The notes under the pieces: generated by a model | What the model saw: the letters and a program-made list of their open reading frames with translations, nothing else | The model's database searches: none | What the model was told of the DNA's origin: nothing | Shown here: in pieces, positions 18,380 through 28,112 of the stretch | Numbering within the stretch: the stretch's first letter is position 1 | Layout of the letters: every line of letters begins with the position of its first letter | Made by a program: the position numbers and the translations under genes | Source of the DNA: Soehngenia longivitae | GTDB lineage: Bacteria; Bacillota; Clostridia; Tissierellales; Tissierellaceae | Length of the DNA: 64,000 bases | NCBI RefSeq assembly: GCF_004684055.1 | Contig: NZ_SRIB01000002.1 | Coordinates: 62,001 to 126,000, forward strand | Direction of reading: 5' to 3'

Positions 18380-19678
18380 TTGACAGAAAAAAATATAGAA
18401 AACAAGTTTTTGGAGTATATAAAATCAGGAGAAAAAGAACCAGATAATTTAAGATTAGGCTTAGAGCTAGAACATTTTATTGTTTATGAAAAAGATTTAA
18501 GCACTGTATCTTACTATGGATCAGATGGAGTTGAATCAAGTTTAGAAGAATTTTCTAAAGATGCAAAAAATGTGAAAAGGGAAAACGGCCATATCATAGG
18601 AGTAGATAAAGATGGTTATTACATCACTCTAGAACCTGGAGCTCAGCTCGAAATAAGCGTTGAAAAGAAGGACTCTATTATAGAAATTGAGCAAATATAT
18701 ATAAATTTTTTGAATGAATTTTTACCCATATTAAAAAAGAAAAAACAAACTTTAATAAACTTAGGATATCAGCCAGTGACTAAGATCGATGAAATAAAGT
18801 TAATTCCTAAAGAAAGATACAGTATAATGTATGAACACTTTTATTCAAAAGGAAAGTATGCACACAACATGATGAAAGGTACTGCTGCAACACAAGTTTC
18901 GATAGATTATACAGATGAAAATGACTATGCTAAGAAAATAAGAGTAATCAATGCCTTATCACCTGTACTTTATGCAATGTTTGAAAATGCATATATTTTT
19001 GAGGGAAAGCCTACAGAAAATCACTGTACAAGAGCTTTGATTTGGAAAAATTGTGATGATGATAGAACGGGGATAGTTCCAGGAAGTTTAAAAGATAATT
19101 TCAAATACACTGATTATGTAAATTATATATTAAATAGACCTCCTATATTTACAATAAGAGATGGAAAAATCATAAGAACTTTTGAAAAAAAAGTAATAGA
19201 AGTAGTAGATGAAAAGAATTTGACTCAAGAAGAGATAATGCATTTGATGAGCATGTTTTTTCCAGATGTGAGAACTAAGACATATATTGAGATAAGAATG
19301 ATGGATTCAGTGCCGTTTGACTTTGCTCTAGGTGCAGTGGCGCTGATAAAGGGATTGTTTTATAACAAGAAAAACTTAGACTTCCTATATGAAAAGGTAA
19401 AAGAAATAGATGAAAAAGAAGTAAATCTAGGCAAAGAGGAAATAATAAAAAATGGGCTTTTCAGTTTGTATGGAAATCATAAGATGATAGATATTGCAAA
19501 ACATTTGCTAAATATAGCGCACGATGGGTTAGATGATGAAGAAAAAAATTATTTAGTGCCACTTAATAATCTGTGCTATAATGAAATCAATTTATATGAA
19601 AGAACTAAAATGCTTTATGAAAGTAAAGATAGATTAAATGCTTTGGATTGGGCAAAAGTAAAGGGTGAAGTGGTTTGA
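18380..19678 (+). CDS. glutamate-cysteine ligase-like enzyme (GCS2 type)
   Basis: The 432-residue protein has the GCS2 pattern: LGLELEHFIVY (metal-binding Glu residues) at the N-terminus, LEPGAQLEIS, and YAHNMMKGTAATQVSIDY, a form of the family's MMR-TAxVQVN motif. These enzymes activate the gamma-carboxyl of Glu with ATP and join it to Cys or another amine. The start is TTG 18380, next to the CDF stop. Its stop overlaps the start of the ATP-grasp gene (TTGA), which argues that the two act in sequence. The amine partner is not known from sequence; a gamma-glutamyl thiol is the simplest guess. Confidence 0.82.
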   Translation: MTEKNIENKFLEYIKSGEKEPDNLRLGLELEHFIVYEKDLSTVSYYGSDGVESSLEEFSKDAKNVKRENGHIIGVDKDGYYITLEPGAQLEISVEKKDSIIEIEQIYINFLNEFLPILKKKKQTLINLGYQPVTKIDEIKLIPKERYSIMYEHFYSKGKYAHNMMKGTAATQVSIDYTDENDYAKKIRVINALSPVLYAMFENAYIFEGKPTENHCTRALIWKNCDDDRTGIVPGSLKDNFKYTDYVNYILNRPPIFTIRDGKIIRTFEKKVIEVVDEKNLTQEEIMHLMSMFFPDVRTKTYIEIRMMDSVPFDFALGAVALIKGLFYNKKNLDFLYEKVKEIDEKEVNLGKEEIIKNGLFSLYGNHKMIDIAKHLLNIAHDGLDDEEKNYLVPLNNLCYNEINLYERTKMLYESKDRLNALDWAKVKGEVV

Positions 19679-20991
19679 AAGGTGAATATATAAACAATAG
19701 CTTTATAGAGATGGTATTAAGAGAGAAAGACTATTATGAAAAAGATTACTTAAATATAGCGGAAAAAGTAAAAAATTCATCTGCCATCTACAAGGGTAAG
19801 CCTGTTCCTTTTACTTACAACCCAATGTTTTTTACTAAAGAGGATGAAGAGAATATAAAGTATATCATGGAATACATGATGAAAATTTGTGATAAAGTAA
19901 CTTATGAATACATTAAAAATGCTGAGTTCAGAAAGAGATTTTTATTTCCCAAAGAGATTGAAGAGCTGATTCTATTAGAAAACCCTTATGATGTAAATAT
20001 TCCAATAGCTAGATTTGACATGTTCTACAAAGACAATGATAATTTTAAATTTTGTGAACTAAATACTGATGGGTCATCGGCTATGAATGAAGATAACACC
20101 ATAGCAAGGATATTATTAGAGTCAAAAGCCATGGAAGACTTTAAAAATGGAAAAGAGTTTATAAATAGAGAACTGATAGATAAATGGGTGGATGAGAGTT
20201 TAAAATTATATGAAAAAGCTAGATTTCGTGAAGGAAATCCTAACGTGGCAATAGTTGATTTTAAAGAGAGCGCCACTATTTATGAATTCATAGAATTTAA
20301 AAAAGCTTATGAAAGAAGAGGACTAAAGGCATTTATAGTAGACCCAAGGGATTTAGTGTATAGAGATGAAAAACTGTACTATGATAATACTAGGATAGAT
20401 TTAATATATAGAAGGATTGTGACATTTGAATTAATCGAGAAATTCAGTGAAGCTGAAGCATTTATAAAAGCATATAAAAATAAAAGCGTGGTAACTATAG
20501 GTTCATTGAGAAGCCAAGTAGCGCACAATAAGATATTTTTCAAAGTTTTGCACGATGAGGATATTAGATATTTATTTGAAGATGAAGAAATTGATTTTAT
20601 AAAGAAACACATACCGTATACGGGGATATTTGGTGGAGAAAAACGTGTATTTAATGAAGTACTTGTGAATAAAGATAAATATGTGATAAAACCTATGGAT
20701 ATGAACGCTTCACAAGGAGTATTGATTGGAAGAGATTTAGACAGCGCAACATGGCAAAAGGGATTAGAAAAAGCCTTTGACAATAACTACATCTATCAAG
20801 AGTTTGTAGAACCTTTTGAGAGAGAATTTATAGTTTATGAGGAAGGATTAAAAAAGAAGAAATTAAAATATTTAGTTGGTGCATTTTTATACAATAAAAA
20901 ATACGCTGGGATGTACACTAGGGTAAGTGAAAACAATTTAATTTCAGGAGTTAAAGATTATTACACTGCGGCAAATGTTATCGTAAAATGA
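19675..20991 (+). CDS. ATP-grasp ligase, glutathionylspermidine-synthase-like
   Basis: The 438-residue protein resembles the C-terminal ATP-grasp part of glutathionylspermidine synthases and the circularly permuted ATP-grasp group. Visible are the preATP-grasp segment FKFCELNTDGSSAMNED, the nucleotide-binding KPMDMNASQGVLIG and YQEFVEPFEREF. The family forms amide bonds between a carboxylate, often a glutathione-like acid, and an amine. The TTG start overlaps the upstream stop by 4 bp, with an AAGGGTG site, so translation is coupled. No amidase domain or polyamine gene is nearby, so the product is unknown; it could be an alternative second step to a glutathione-like compound. Confidence 0.75.
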   Translation: MKGEYINNSFIEMVLREKDYYEKDYLNIAEKVKNSSAIYKGKPVPFTYNPMFFTKEDEENIKYIMEYMMKICDKVTYEYIKNAEFRKRFLFPKEIEELILLENPYDVNIPIARFDMFYKDNDNFKFCELNTDGSSAMNEDNTIARILLESKAMEDFKNGKEFINRELIDKWVDESLKLYEKARFREGNPNVAIVDFKESATIYEFIEFKKAYERRGLKAFIVDPRDLVYRDEKLYYDNTRIDLIYRRIVTFELIEKFSEAEAFIKAYKNKSVVTIGSLRSQVAHNKIFFKVLHDEDIRYLFEDEEIDFIKKHIPYTGIFGGEKRVFNEVLVNKDKYVIKPMDMNASQGVLIGRDLDSATWQKGLEKAFDNNYIYQEFVEPFEREFIVYEEGLKKKKLKYLVGAFLYNKKYAGMYTRVSENNLISGVKDYYTAANVIVK

Positions 20992-21003
20992 AGGTGATAT
21001 AGT

Positions 21004-21681
21004 GTGAAAGAGATTTTAAAGAATGATTGGCAAGAAATTTTAAAAGATGAGTTTGAAAAGGACTATTACATAAATTTAAGGCAGATACTCATCAAAGAGT
21101 ATAGAGATTACATAATTTATCCTGACATGTATAGCATTTTTAATGCACTTCATTACACTCCGTATAATGACGTTAAAGTGGTCATATTAGGGCAAGATCC
21201 TTATCATGGGGAAAATCAAGCTCATGGATTGAGTTTTAGTGTAAAAAAAGGGGTGGCCATACCGCCATCTTTGATGAACATATATAAAGAATTAAAATCT
21301 GATTTAGGATATGACATCCCAAATCATGGAAATCTAGAAAAATGGGCTAAAGAGGGAGTACTACTATTAAATACAGTACTTACAGTAAGAAAAGGACAGC
21401 CTAATTCCCATAAAGGGTTGGGCTGGGAAATATTTACCGATAGAGTGATAGAGCTTGTAAATAAAAAAGAGACACCAGTTGTTTTTTTACTTTGGGGTAA
21501 CAATGCCATATCAAAACAGAATCTTATTACAAATAAAAAACATCTAATAATAAAATCACCTCATCCAAGTCCATTTTCAGCAGCAAGGGGTTTTTTTGGC
21601 TCAAAGCCATTTTCAAAGACGAATGATTTTTTAGTAAGAAATGGAGAAGACCCTATAGATTGGAAAATAGAAAATATATAG
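21004..21681 (+). CDS. ung: uracil-DNA glycosylase, family 1
   Basis: The 225-residue protein has the catalytic GQDPYHG motif, the uracil-stacking and specificity segments AHGLSFSV and LLNTVLTV, and the DNA-intercalation loop [13 protein letters not shown]. It removes uracil from DNA in base excision repair. The start is GTG 21004 after an AAGGTGAT site. It follows the ATP-grasp gene by 12 bp and precedes the hydrolase by 9 bp, so it is probably within the same transcript by position only. Confidence 0.97.
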   Translation: MKEILKNDWQEILKDEFEKDYYINLRQILIKEYRDYIIYPDMYSIFNALHYTPYNDVKVVILGQDPYHGENQAHGLSFSVKKGVAIPPSLMNIYKELKSDLGYDIPNHGNLEKWAKEGVLLLNTVLTVRKGQPNSHKGLGWEIFTDRVIELVNKKETPVVFLLWGNNAISKQNLITNKKHLIIKSPHPSPFSAARGFFGSKPFSKTNDFLVRNGEDPIDWKIENI

Positions 21682-21690
21682 GAGGAAGAA

Positions 21691-22449
21691 ATGAATTTAT
21701 TTGGCGTTGAAGAAAACAAGTTATACATCGAAAATATACCTGTATTAGTGATTAGACCATCATTTATAGAAGGAAATTACCCTACTGTAATCTTTTATCA
21801 TGGATTTACTTCAAATAAAGAAAACCAAAAATTTAGAGCCGAAATTTTAGCCTCACTTGGCTATCAAATAATACTTCCCGACAGTTTATATCACGGCGAA
21901 AGAGGTAATATAGACTATGAAAAAGAAGTTTATGAGGGGGTTTTTTGGAGGATAGTTTTAAAAAACATCGAAGAATATGATACCATCAAAGACTTCGCCA
22001 CAGAAAAATTGCATTCAGATCCAAATAGAATGGCAGTAATGGGTCATTCAATGGGAGGTTTCACTTCAAGCGGTATATTTAGAAAAGATGAAGCTCTAAA
22101 GACAGCTATAATTGTGAATGGCTCTTGTGACTATTTAGAAAGCAATAAAATATTTAAGAACAAACTTGGTATTGAAGATGATGAGAAATTTGAAGAAATG
22201 GAAAGACATATATCAAACAATGATCCGCTAAGAAATATAAAGACCATTGTAGATAGGCCTCTTTTACTTTTACATGGAGAAGCAGATAGTATAGTGGATA
22301 TAAACCCTCAAAAGCAATTTTATGAAACGGCAAAAAAACTATACAAAAATAAGGAGCTCATAAATTTAATTACTTATCCTAATTTAAACCATCATTTCAC
22401 AGTTAGCATGCTCGAAAAATCAGCCGAATGGTTGAATAAATACCTATAA
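21691..22449 (+). CDS. alpha/beta hydrolase (esterase/peptidase type)
   Basis: The 252-residue protein has the alpha/beta-hydrolase fold with an oxyanion segment FYHGFTSNKEN, nucleophile elbow GHSMGG (Ser120), acid HGEADSIVD and a catalytic His near NLNHHF. It looks like the prolyl-oligopeptidase/YtmA-like group of cytosolic hydrolases. The natural ester or peptide substrate is not evident. It has a GGAGGA site 7 bp before the ATG and ends 6 bp inside the convergent DUF1294 gene. Confidence 0.85.
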   Translation: MNLFGVEENKLYIENIPVLVIRPSFIEGNYPTVIFYHGFTSNKENQKFRAEILASLGYQIILPDSLYHGERGNIDYEKEVYEGVFWRIVLKNIEEYDTIKDFATEKLHSDPNRMAVMGHSMGGFTSSGIFRKDEALKTAIIVNGSCDYLESNKIFKNKLGIEDDEKFEEMERHISNNDPLRNIKTIVDRPLLLLHGEADSIVDINPQKQFYETAKKLYKNKELINLITYPNLNHHFTVSMLEKSAEWLNKYL

Positions 22450-22725
22450 AATAAATTCATAAACTAAATACAATTGCAATATCAAAAAAAGAGGAATGAG
22501 GATTGTAAACTTCCTCTTTTTTGTTTTGTGAGAATAATACTTCATTCCCAAAAGTCCCCCTAATGAACCGCCTATAAAGCACACTAACAATAATCTGTTT
22601 TCACTTATCCTCCATTTATGATTTTTAGATAGTTTTTTGTCTTTTCCAAAGAGATAAAAAGAATACAGATTTATGATTATAGCATAGATCAATAAAGCAT
22701 TATATGAATTTGACAAATTATTCAC
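22444..22725 (-). CDS. DUF1294-family small membrane protein
   Basis: The 93-residue protein has the family landmarks: a first helix, a FGKDK segment, RISENRLLL, a second helix with GGSLGGLLGM, the HKTKKRKF motif and a last helix. Function is unknown for the family. It is convergent with the hydrolase and overlaps it by 6 bp. Its coding region also contains the stem that seems to terminate the opposite-strand operon. Confidence 0.85.
   Translation of the reverse strand: MNNLSNSYNALLIYAIIINLYSFYLFGKDKKLSKNHKWRISENRLLLVCFIGGSLGGLLGMKYYSHKTKKRKFTILIPLFLILQLYLVYEFIL
22485..22522. terminator. terminator hairpin lying inside the DUF1294 gene
   Basis: Twelve paired bases (22485-22496 with 22511-22522) carry a GAGGAA/TTCCTC core flanked by A6/T6, with a 14-base loop. 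On the plus strand the stem is followed by a T-rich tail, so it would end the CDF-ligase-ung-hydrolase transcript. The bases are also codons of the DUF1294 protein. Confidence 0.65.
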
Positions 22726-22772
22726 ACTCCATAGAATTATTAAAAAATTTAATCAAATAGTGAGTTTTTACA

Positions 22773-22799
22773 TTGACAATCATTAAAATTTATTATAGT
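22773..22799 (+). promoter_or_regulatory. putative promoter of the formate dehydrogenase operon
   Basis: A perfect TTGACA at 22773-22778 is followed after 15 bp by TATAGT (22794-22799). The spacer is short, so an activator may be needed or a neighbouring hexamer may be used. I see no clear operator palindrome in the 112 bp upstream region. Confidence 0.4.
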
Positions 22800-22837
22800 G
22801 TAAACTTAAAATATATGCAATTTTAGGTAGGTGCTAT

Positions 22838-23323
22838 ATGGAATACACATTTGATTTAGAAAAGAACAAAGATAAATTGACAGAGTACAAAGACTTTTTA
22901 AAAATGATTAAAGCTACAAATGGAGCGCTTATGCCAGCGCTTCAAAAAGCACAAGAGCTTTTTAATTATCTCCCTAAAGAAGTATTGAAAATAGTTAGCG
23001 AAGAATTGAGGATACCACTTGCAGAAATTTATGGGGTAGCTACTTTTTATGCGCAGTTTTCTTTTATACCTAAAGGAGAAAACCAAATAAGTGTCTGTCT
23101 AGGGACTGCATGCTATGTAAAAGGAGCACAAGCAATATTAGAAGAATTTGAAAAAGAGCTAGGTATAAAACAAGGGGAAACCACGAGTGATTTGAAATTT
23201 TCAATTAACGAGGCTAGGTGTTTAGGAGATTGTTCAAAAGCGCCAGTCGTTATGATCAATTCTACTTTATTTCCGCTAGTTAAGAAAAAAGATGTAAAGA
23301 AAATACTCGAAGATTTACGATAG
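22838..23323 (+). CDS. NuoE/HydC-like [2Fe-2S] subunit of formate dehydrogenase complex
   Basis: The 161-residue thioredoxin-like ferredoxin has the four-cysteine pattern C-x4-C then C-x3-C (CLGTACYV and CLGDC), as in NuoE and HydC/HndA. It passes electrons between the NAD(H)-binding subunit and the rest of the complex. It is the first of three tightly spaced genes (gaps of 9 bp each). The ATG follows an AGGTAGGTG site. Confidence 0.93.
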   Translation: MEYTFDLEKNKDKLTEYKDFLKMIKATNGALMPALQKAQELFNYLPKEVLKIVSEELRIPLAEIYGVATFYAQFSFIPKGENQISVCLGTACYVKGAQAILEEFEKELGIKQGETTSDLKFSINEARCLGDCSKAPVVMINSTLFPLVKKKDVKKILEDLR

Positions 23324-23332
23324 AGGTGTGGC

Positions 23333-24919
23333 ATGGATAAAAATAGACTTATTTCCATTAAAGAGGAGAAAAGGGCAAAGATAATAGAGAATCTATTGCA
23401 GAATGACTTGATTGAGTTAGTAGAAGATAAAGTGGTGTTAAAGGGGGATTACTATAAAAATCAACTGCGCATTGCTTTAAGAAATTGCGATATAATAAAT
23501 CCCTTTGATATTGAAGAATACATAGCCTTTGACGGTTATTTAGCGCTACATAATGTTTTAACTAATCTTTCTCAAAGAGAAGTAGTTGATATAATGAAAA
23601 ATTCACTTCTTAGAGGAAGAGGTGGCGCTGGCTTTCCTACAGGAAAGAAATGGGAGGAAGCATTTACATTTGATGCAGACCAAAAATACATAATTTGCAA
23701 TGCAGACGAAGGCGATCCTGGTGCTTTTATGGATAGGTCAATCTTAGAAAAAGACCCTCACAGTGTACTAGAAGGCATGGCAATAGGTGGATATGCAATA
23801 GGTGCAAATAAAGGTTTTATATATGTAAGAGCAGAGTATCCTCAGGCAGTAAAGACTTTAAAACATGCGATTGAGGAGGCGAAAACTCTAGGACTTTTAG
23901 GCAAAGATATATTCAAATCGGGTTTTGATTTTGACATTGAATTAAGGCTTGGTTCAGGTGCATTTGTCTGTGGAGAGGGTACTGCTCTCATAGAATCTAT
24001 TGAAGGGCATAGGGGTATGCCTAGACCTAAATTACAGAGAACTGCGCATGTGGGATTGTGGGGCAAGCCTACGATAATAAACAACGTAGAGACTTTTGCA
24101 AATGTTGCTCCAATAATATTAAATGGTGCCGAATGGTTTAGAAGCATAGGCACAGAGAAATCCCCTGGGACAAAGGTATTTTCACTCGTTGGGAAAATTG
24201 AAAACGCAGGGCTTGTAGAAGTTCCAATGGGCACTAAGTTAAGAGATATAGTTTTTGACATTGGGGGAGGTTGCCAAAACAACAAAGAATATAAAGCAGT
24301 ACAAACTGGAGGACCATCAGGAGGGTGTATCCCTAAAGAATATCTAGATGTAGCTGTTGATTTTGAGTCTTTAGCTAGCATAGGTTCTATCATGGGTTCA
24401 GGTGGAATGGTTGTTATGGACGAGAACACTTGTATGATGGATATCGCTAAATATTTTTTGGAGTTTAGCGTAGATGAATCATGTGGCAAGTGCATTCCAT
24501 GTAGAGAGGGCACAAGAAGAATGTATGAAATATTAGAGCTCATAACTGAAGGAAAAGCGCAGATGAGTGACTTAGAAGAGCTAGAAAACCTTGCGCATGT
24601 CGTCAGTGATACTTCGTTATGCGGGCTTGGGCAAACCGCTCCAAATCCAGTTATAACTACTTTAAAATACTATAAGGATGAATATATTGCACATATAGTT
24701 GATAAGAAATGTCCTGCAAAAAGCTGCAAACCACTTATAACTTACACCATTTCAGACAAATGCATAGGCTGTACTTTGTGCAAGAAAAACTGTCCTGTAG
24801 ATGCTATTCAGGGGGAACTCAAAGTAAAACACAGCATAGATATAGAAAAATGTATAAAATGTGGCAGCTGCTATGAGGTTTGTCCTGTAAAACCAGTAAA
24901 AGCAGTAGAGATATACTAG
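23333..24919 (+). CDS. NuoF/HydB-like NAD(H)-binding flavoprotein subunit
   Basis: The 528-residue protein has the FMN site RGRGGAGFPTGKKW, the NADH site NADEGDPGAFMDR, the [4Fe-4S] motif ESCGKCIPCREGTRR with a distal Cys (SLCGLG), and two added C-terminal ferredoxin clusters (CIGCTLCKKNCP and CIKCGSCYEVCP). The N-terminus is shorter than in HydB/HndC proteins and lacks the [2Fe-2S] thioredoxin-like domain. It would exchange electrons with NAD and hand them through iron-sulfur clusters to the catalytic subunit; ferredoxin bifurcation is possible but cannot be read here. Confidence 0.93.
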   Translation: MDKNRLISIKEEKRAKIIENLLQNDLIELVEDKVVLKGDYYKNQLRIALRNCDIINPFDIEEYIAFDGYLALHNVLTNLSQREVVDIMKNSLLRGRGGAGFPTGKKWEEAFTFDADQKYIICNADEGDPGAFMDRSILEKDPHSVLEGMAIGGYAIGANKGFIYVRAEYPQAVKTLKHAIEEAKTLGLLGKDIFKSGFDFDIELRLGSGAFVCGEGTALIESIEGHRGMPRPKLQRTAHVGLWGKPTIINNVETFANVAPIILNGAEWFRSIGTEKSPGTKVFSLVGKIENAGLVEVPMGTKLRDIVFDIGGGCQNNKEYKAVQTGGPSGGCIPKEYLDVAVDFESLASIGSIMGSGGMVVMDENTCMMDIAKYFLEFSVDESCGKCIPCREGTRRMYEILELITEGKAQMSDLEELENLAHVVSDTSLCGLGQTAPNPVITTLKYYKDEYIAHIVDKKCPAKSCKPLITYTISDKCIGCTLCKKNCPVDAIQGELKVKHSIDIEKCIKCGSCYEVCPVKPVKAVEIY

Positions 24920-24928
24920 GAGGAAATC

Positions 24929-27628
24929 ATGAAAACAGTAAAACTTACTATAGATAACAAAGAAATTGAGGTTGATAGTTCACTTACAGTTATGCAAGCA
25001 GCAAATTCAGTTGGGATCAAGATACCAAATCTCTGCTATGACGAAAGACTTGATATTTTTGGAGCTTGTAGAATGTGTGTTGTAGAGATAGAGGGAAGTA
25101 AAAAACTCCAAACATCTTGTTCTACAAAAGTGAGAGATGGAATGGTGGTACATACTAAAACAGAAAAAGTTATACAGGCAAGAAGAGAGATACTAAGGCT
25201 GCTATTAGACAATCACCCAAATGACTGCCTTACTTGTGAGAAGGCAGGGGATTGCTTACTTCAAGATTACGCTTATGAATACGATGTTAAATTTAGAAAT
25301 CACACAGGAAAGATTAGAGATCGATATATAGATGATTCGAATCCATTTTATGTATATGATGCTCAAAAATGTATTTTATGTGGTTTATGTGTGAGAGTAT
25401 GTTCAAGACTTCAAGTCACAGGGGCAATAGATTTTGTAAATCGTGGGTTTGATACAATAATTGGAACGCCATTTAATGATGGACTCATAAATTCAGACTG
25501 TGTGTCATGTGGGAATTGTGTTTCAGTTTGCCCAACAGGAGCACTGATGCCAAAATCTAAAGAAAAATTTAGAACATGGGAAGTGGAAAAAGTCAAGACT
25601 ACTTGTACATTTTGCGGAGTAGGCTGCCAAATTAATTTACTTACTAAAGATGATAAAGTAGTTGGCGTAGAGCCTGTTAAAAATGCTGTCAATGAAGGAC
25701 TATTGTGCGTTAAAGGAAAGTTTTCATTTAATTTTATAAATCATCCAGATAGGTTAAACGCACCATTGTTAAAAGAAGATGGGGTATTTAAAGAAATTTC
25801 TTGGGATAGGGCATATGAGATTATAAAAGAAAAGGTAGATAAATATATGGCTGAAAATGGGCCTGATTCCTTTGCAGGTTTAAGTTCAGCAAGATGTACA
25901 AATGAGGAAAATTATCTTTTCCAAAAGCTTTTTCGGGCAGTTTTAAAGACAAATAACATTGATCACTGTGCTAGGCTCTGACATTCCTCAACAGTTGCAG
26001 GGCTTGCAACTACACTTGGTACAGGCGCTATGACAAATAGTATTTCAGAAATCAAACACAATGACACGATATTTGTAATTGGCTCAAATACCACAGAGAC
26101 ACATCCTGTTATAGGAGCGTTTATAAAACAGGCAGTTAAAAGTGGTGCGAAATTGATTGTAGCAGATCCAAGGGAAATAGAACTTACTAAATTTGCAGAT
26201 GTTCATCTCCAGCTCAAACCAGGGACAAATATTGCACTCATAAATGGGATGATGAATGTCATCATTGAAAACAAACTGTATGATGAAGAGTACATCAGGA
26301 AGAATTGCGAAAACTTTGATGAATTAGTCAGACTTGTAAAAAACTATCCACCAAAGAGAAGTGCAGAAATTTGTGGAGTGGATGAGGATTTAATTATAAA
26401 AGCAGCTTTAATTTATGCAAACTCCCCAAACGCAGGAATTTACTATACAATGGGAGTCACTCAACATACCACTGGCACACATGCTGTAATGAGCTTATCT
26501 AATTTAGCTCTTTTATGTGGAAATATAGGGAAAGAAAATGCAGGTATAAATCCTCTTAGAGGGCAGAACAATGTTCAAGGGGCAAGTGATATGGGAGCTA
26601 CACCTGCGGAGTTAACAGGTTATCAAAAGATTTTTCACAAAGAAAGTCTTGAGAAATTTGAAAGAGCATGGGGTACAAAACTTTCTGATAAAGTCGGTGC
26701 GACTATAACTGAGATGTTTAATCTTATTGAAGAAGACGAAATAAAGTTTTTATACATCATGGGAGAAAATCCTGTAGTTTCTGATCCTGATACTAATCAT
26801 GTGATTAGTGCATTAAAAAAAGTAGATTTTTTAGTTGTTCAAGACATATTCTTTACTGAAACTTGTGAATATGCAGATTTAGTTTTGCCAGCAGTTTCGT
26901 TTGCTCAAAAAGATGGAACTTTCACTAATACAGAGAGGAGAGTTCAAAGAGTTAGAAAAGCAGTAAAAGAAAACGGATTAGCAAAACCAGATTGGCAGAT
27001 CATCATGGAGATAATGAATACTTTAGGTTATGACAAGAAATATTCTAATCCTCAAGAGATAATGGAGGAAATAAGTTTTCTAACACCTCAATACAGTGGG
27101 ATTACCTACGAGAAAATAGATGATAACGGAATACAATGGCCGTGCAAAGACAAAGATGACATGGGAACTAAATTTTTACACAAAGATAAGATTTCCAGAG
27201 GCAAGGGTTTATTCATGCCTGTTGAATATGTGAAAAGCAGAGAAACGCCAGATGAAAACTATCCATTTATACTCACTACGGGTAGGATTCTTTATCACTA
27301 TCACACCAGGACAATGACAGGAAGAGAAGAAGGACTCAATGATATAGTAAATAGTTCATATATAGAGATCAATGAAGAAACCGCTAACAGAATGAACATA
27401 GAAAATGGCGATAAAGTAAGAGTCAAGTCCAGAAGAGGAGAGATCATAACGAAGGCAAAAGTGGTTGATACAATAGATAGAGATGTTGTATTTATGCCTT
27501 TTCATTTTACAGATGGGCAGGCTAATTACTTGACAAATACTTTTGTAGATGAGATAGCAAAGATACCAGAACTAAAAGTATCTGCGGTGAACATCGAAAA
27601 GTTAGATAAGGAGGAGGACTATGTTTAA
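24929..27628 (+). CDS. fdhF: selenocysteine formate dehydrogenase catalytic subunit with NuoG-like N-terminus
   Basis: The 899-residue product is read through an in-frame UGA (25979-25981) as selenocysteine 351, in the context CARL-U-HSS, the active-site context of FdhF enzymes. N-terminal [2Fe-2S] cysteines are 36, 47, 50 and 64. A His-Cys cluster follows (H96, C100, C103, C109), then two ferredoxin clusters (C148-158 and C191-201), then the catalytic-domain cluster CTFCGVGC (C226-233). The rest is the bis-pterin Mo/W domain. It oxidises formate or reduces CO2. A hairpin follows the UGA. The end overlaps mogA by 8 bp. Calling this two genes or a pseudogene would be wrong. Confidence 0.95.
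25979..26010 (+). promoter_or_regulatory. bacterial SECIS element with UGA (Sec) codon
   Basis: The UGA is followed after 12 bases by a perfect 6 bp stem (25994-25999 with 26005-26010) and a five-base GGGCT loop. E. coli fdhF has its SelB-binding hairpin at the same distance with a GGUCU-type loop, so this should direct selenocysteine insertion. The selABCD genes are not in this window. Confidence 0.88.
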
Positions 27629-28112
27629 AGTAGGTGTTTTGACAGCAAGTGACAAGGGTTCAAAAGGTTTGAGAGAAGATATATCAGGCAAACGAATAAA
27701 AGAAATCATGGAAGAAAATGGTTTTGAAATTTTAAGTACCACAATTGTAGAAGATGATAAAGAGAAGATAAAAAAAGAGCTTATGTATATGGCAGATGAG
27801 CTAAAAGTAGATTTGATTTTAACTACAGGTGGCACTGGATTTAGCAAAAGAGATGTAACCCCAGAAGCCACTTTAGAAGTTGTAGACAGATTGGCCATGG
27901 GGATAAGTTATGCTATTTTAAATAAAAGTCTTGAAAAGACTTCCCATGCAATGCTTTCTAGAGCTGTAAGTGGCATAAGAAATGACACACTTATCATAAA
28001 TCTCCCTGGCAGTCCAAGAGCTGTTGAAGAATCACTAGAAGTCATATTAAAAGCATTGCCACATGGACTAGAGATTTTGACGGGAAGGGCGAGTGAATGT
28101 GCTAGAGAATAG
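27621..28112 (+). CDS. mogA: MogA/MoaB-type molybdopterin adenylyltransferase
   Basis: The 163-residue protein has the family's VLTASDKGS start, the MPT-binding TTGGTGFSKRDVTPEAT and the NLPGSPRAV segment. It adenylates molybdopterin so that MoeA can insert metal. The start overlaps the fdhF end by 8 bp, so cofactor supply is translated together with the enzyme that needs it. Confidence 0.92.
   Translation: MFKVGVLTASDKGSKGLREDISGKRIKEIMEENGFEILSTTIVEDDKEKIKKELMYMADELKVDLILTTGGTGFSKRDVTPEATLEVVDRLAMGISYAILNKSLEKTSHAMLSRAVSGIRNDTLIINLPGSPRAVEESLEVILKALPHGLEILTGRASECARE

Noticed and set aside
23842-24543. Minus-strand 233-codon ORF inside the NuoF-like gene
   Set aside because: Shadow frame, Ser/Pro-rich, no ribosome site and no motif.
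24929-26030. Truncated or frameshifted formate dehydrogenase (pseudogene or two genes)
   Set aside because: The stop is a UGA in the exact selenocysteine context, the frame continues without shift, and a SECIS-like hairpin follows.
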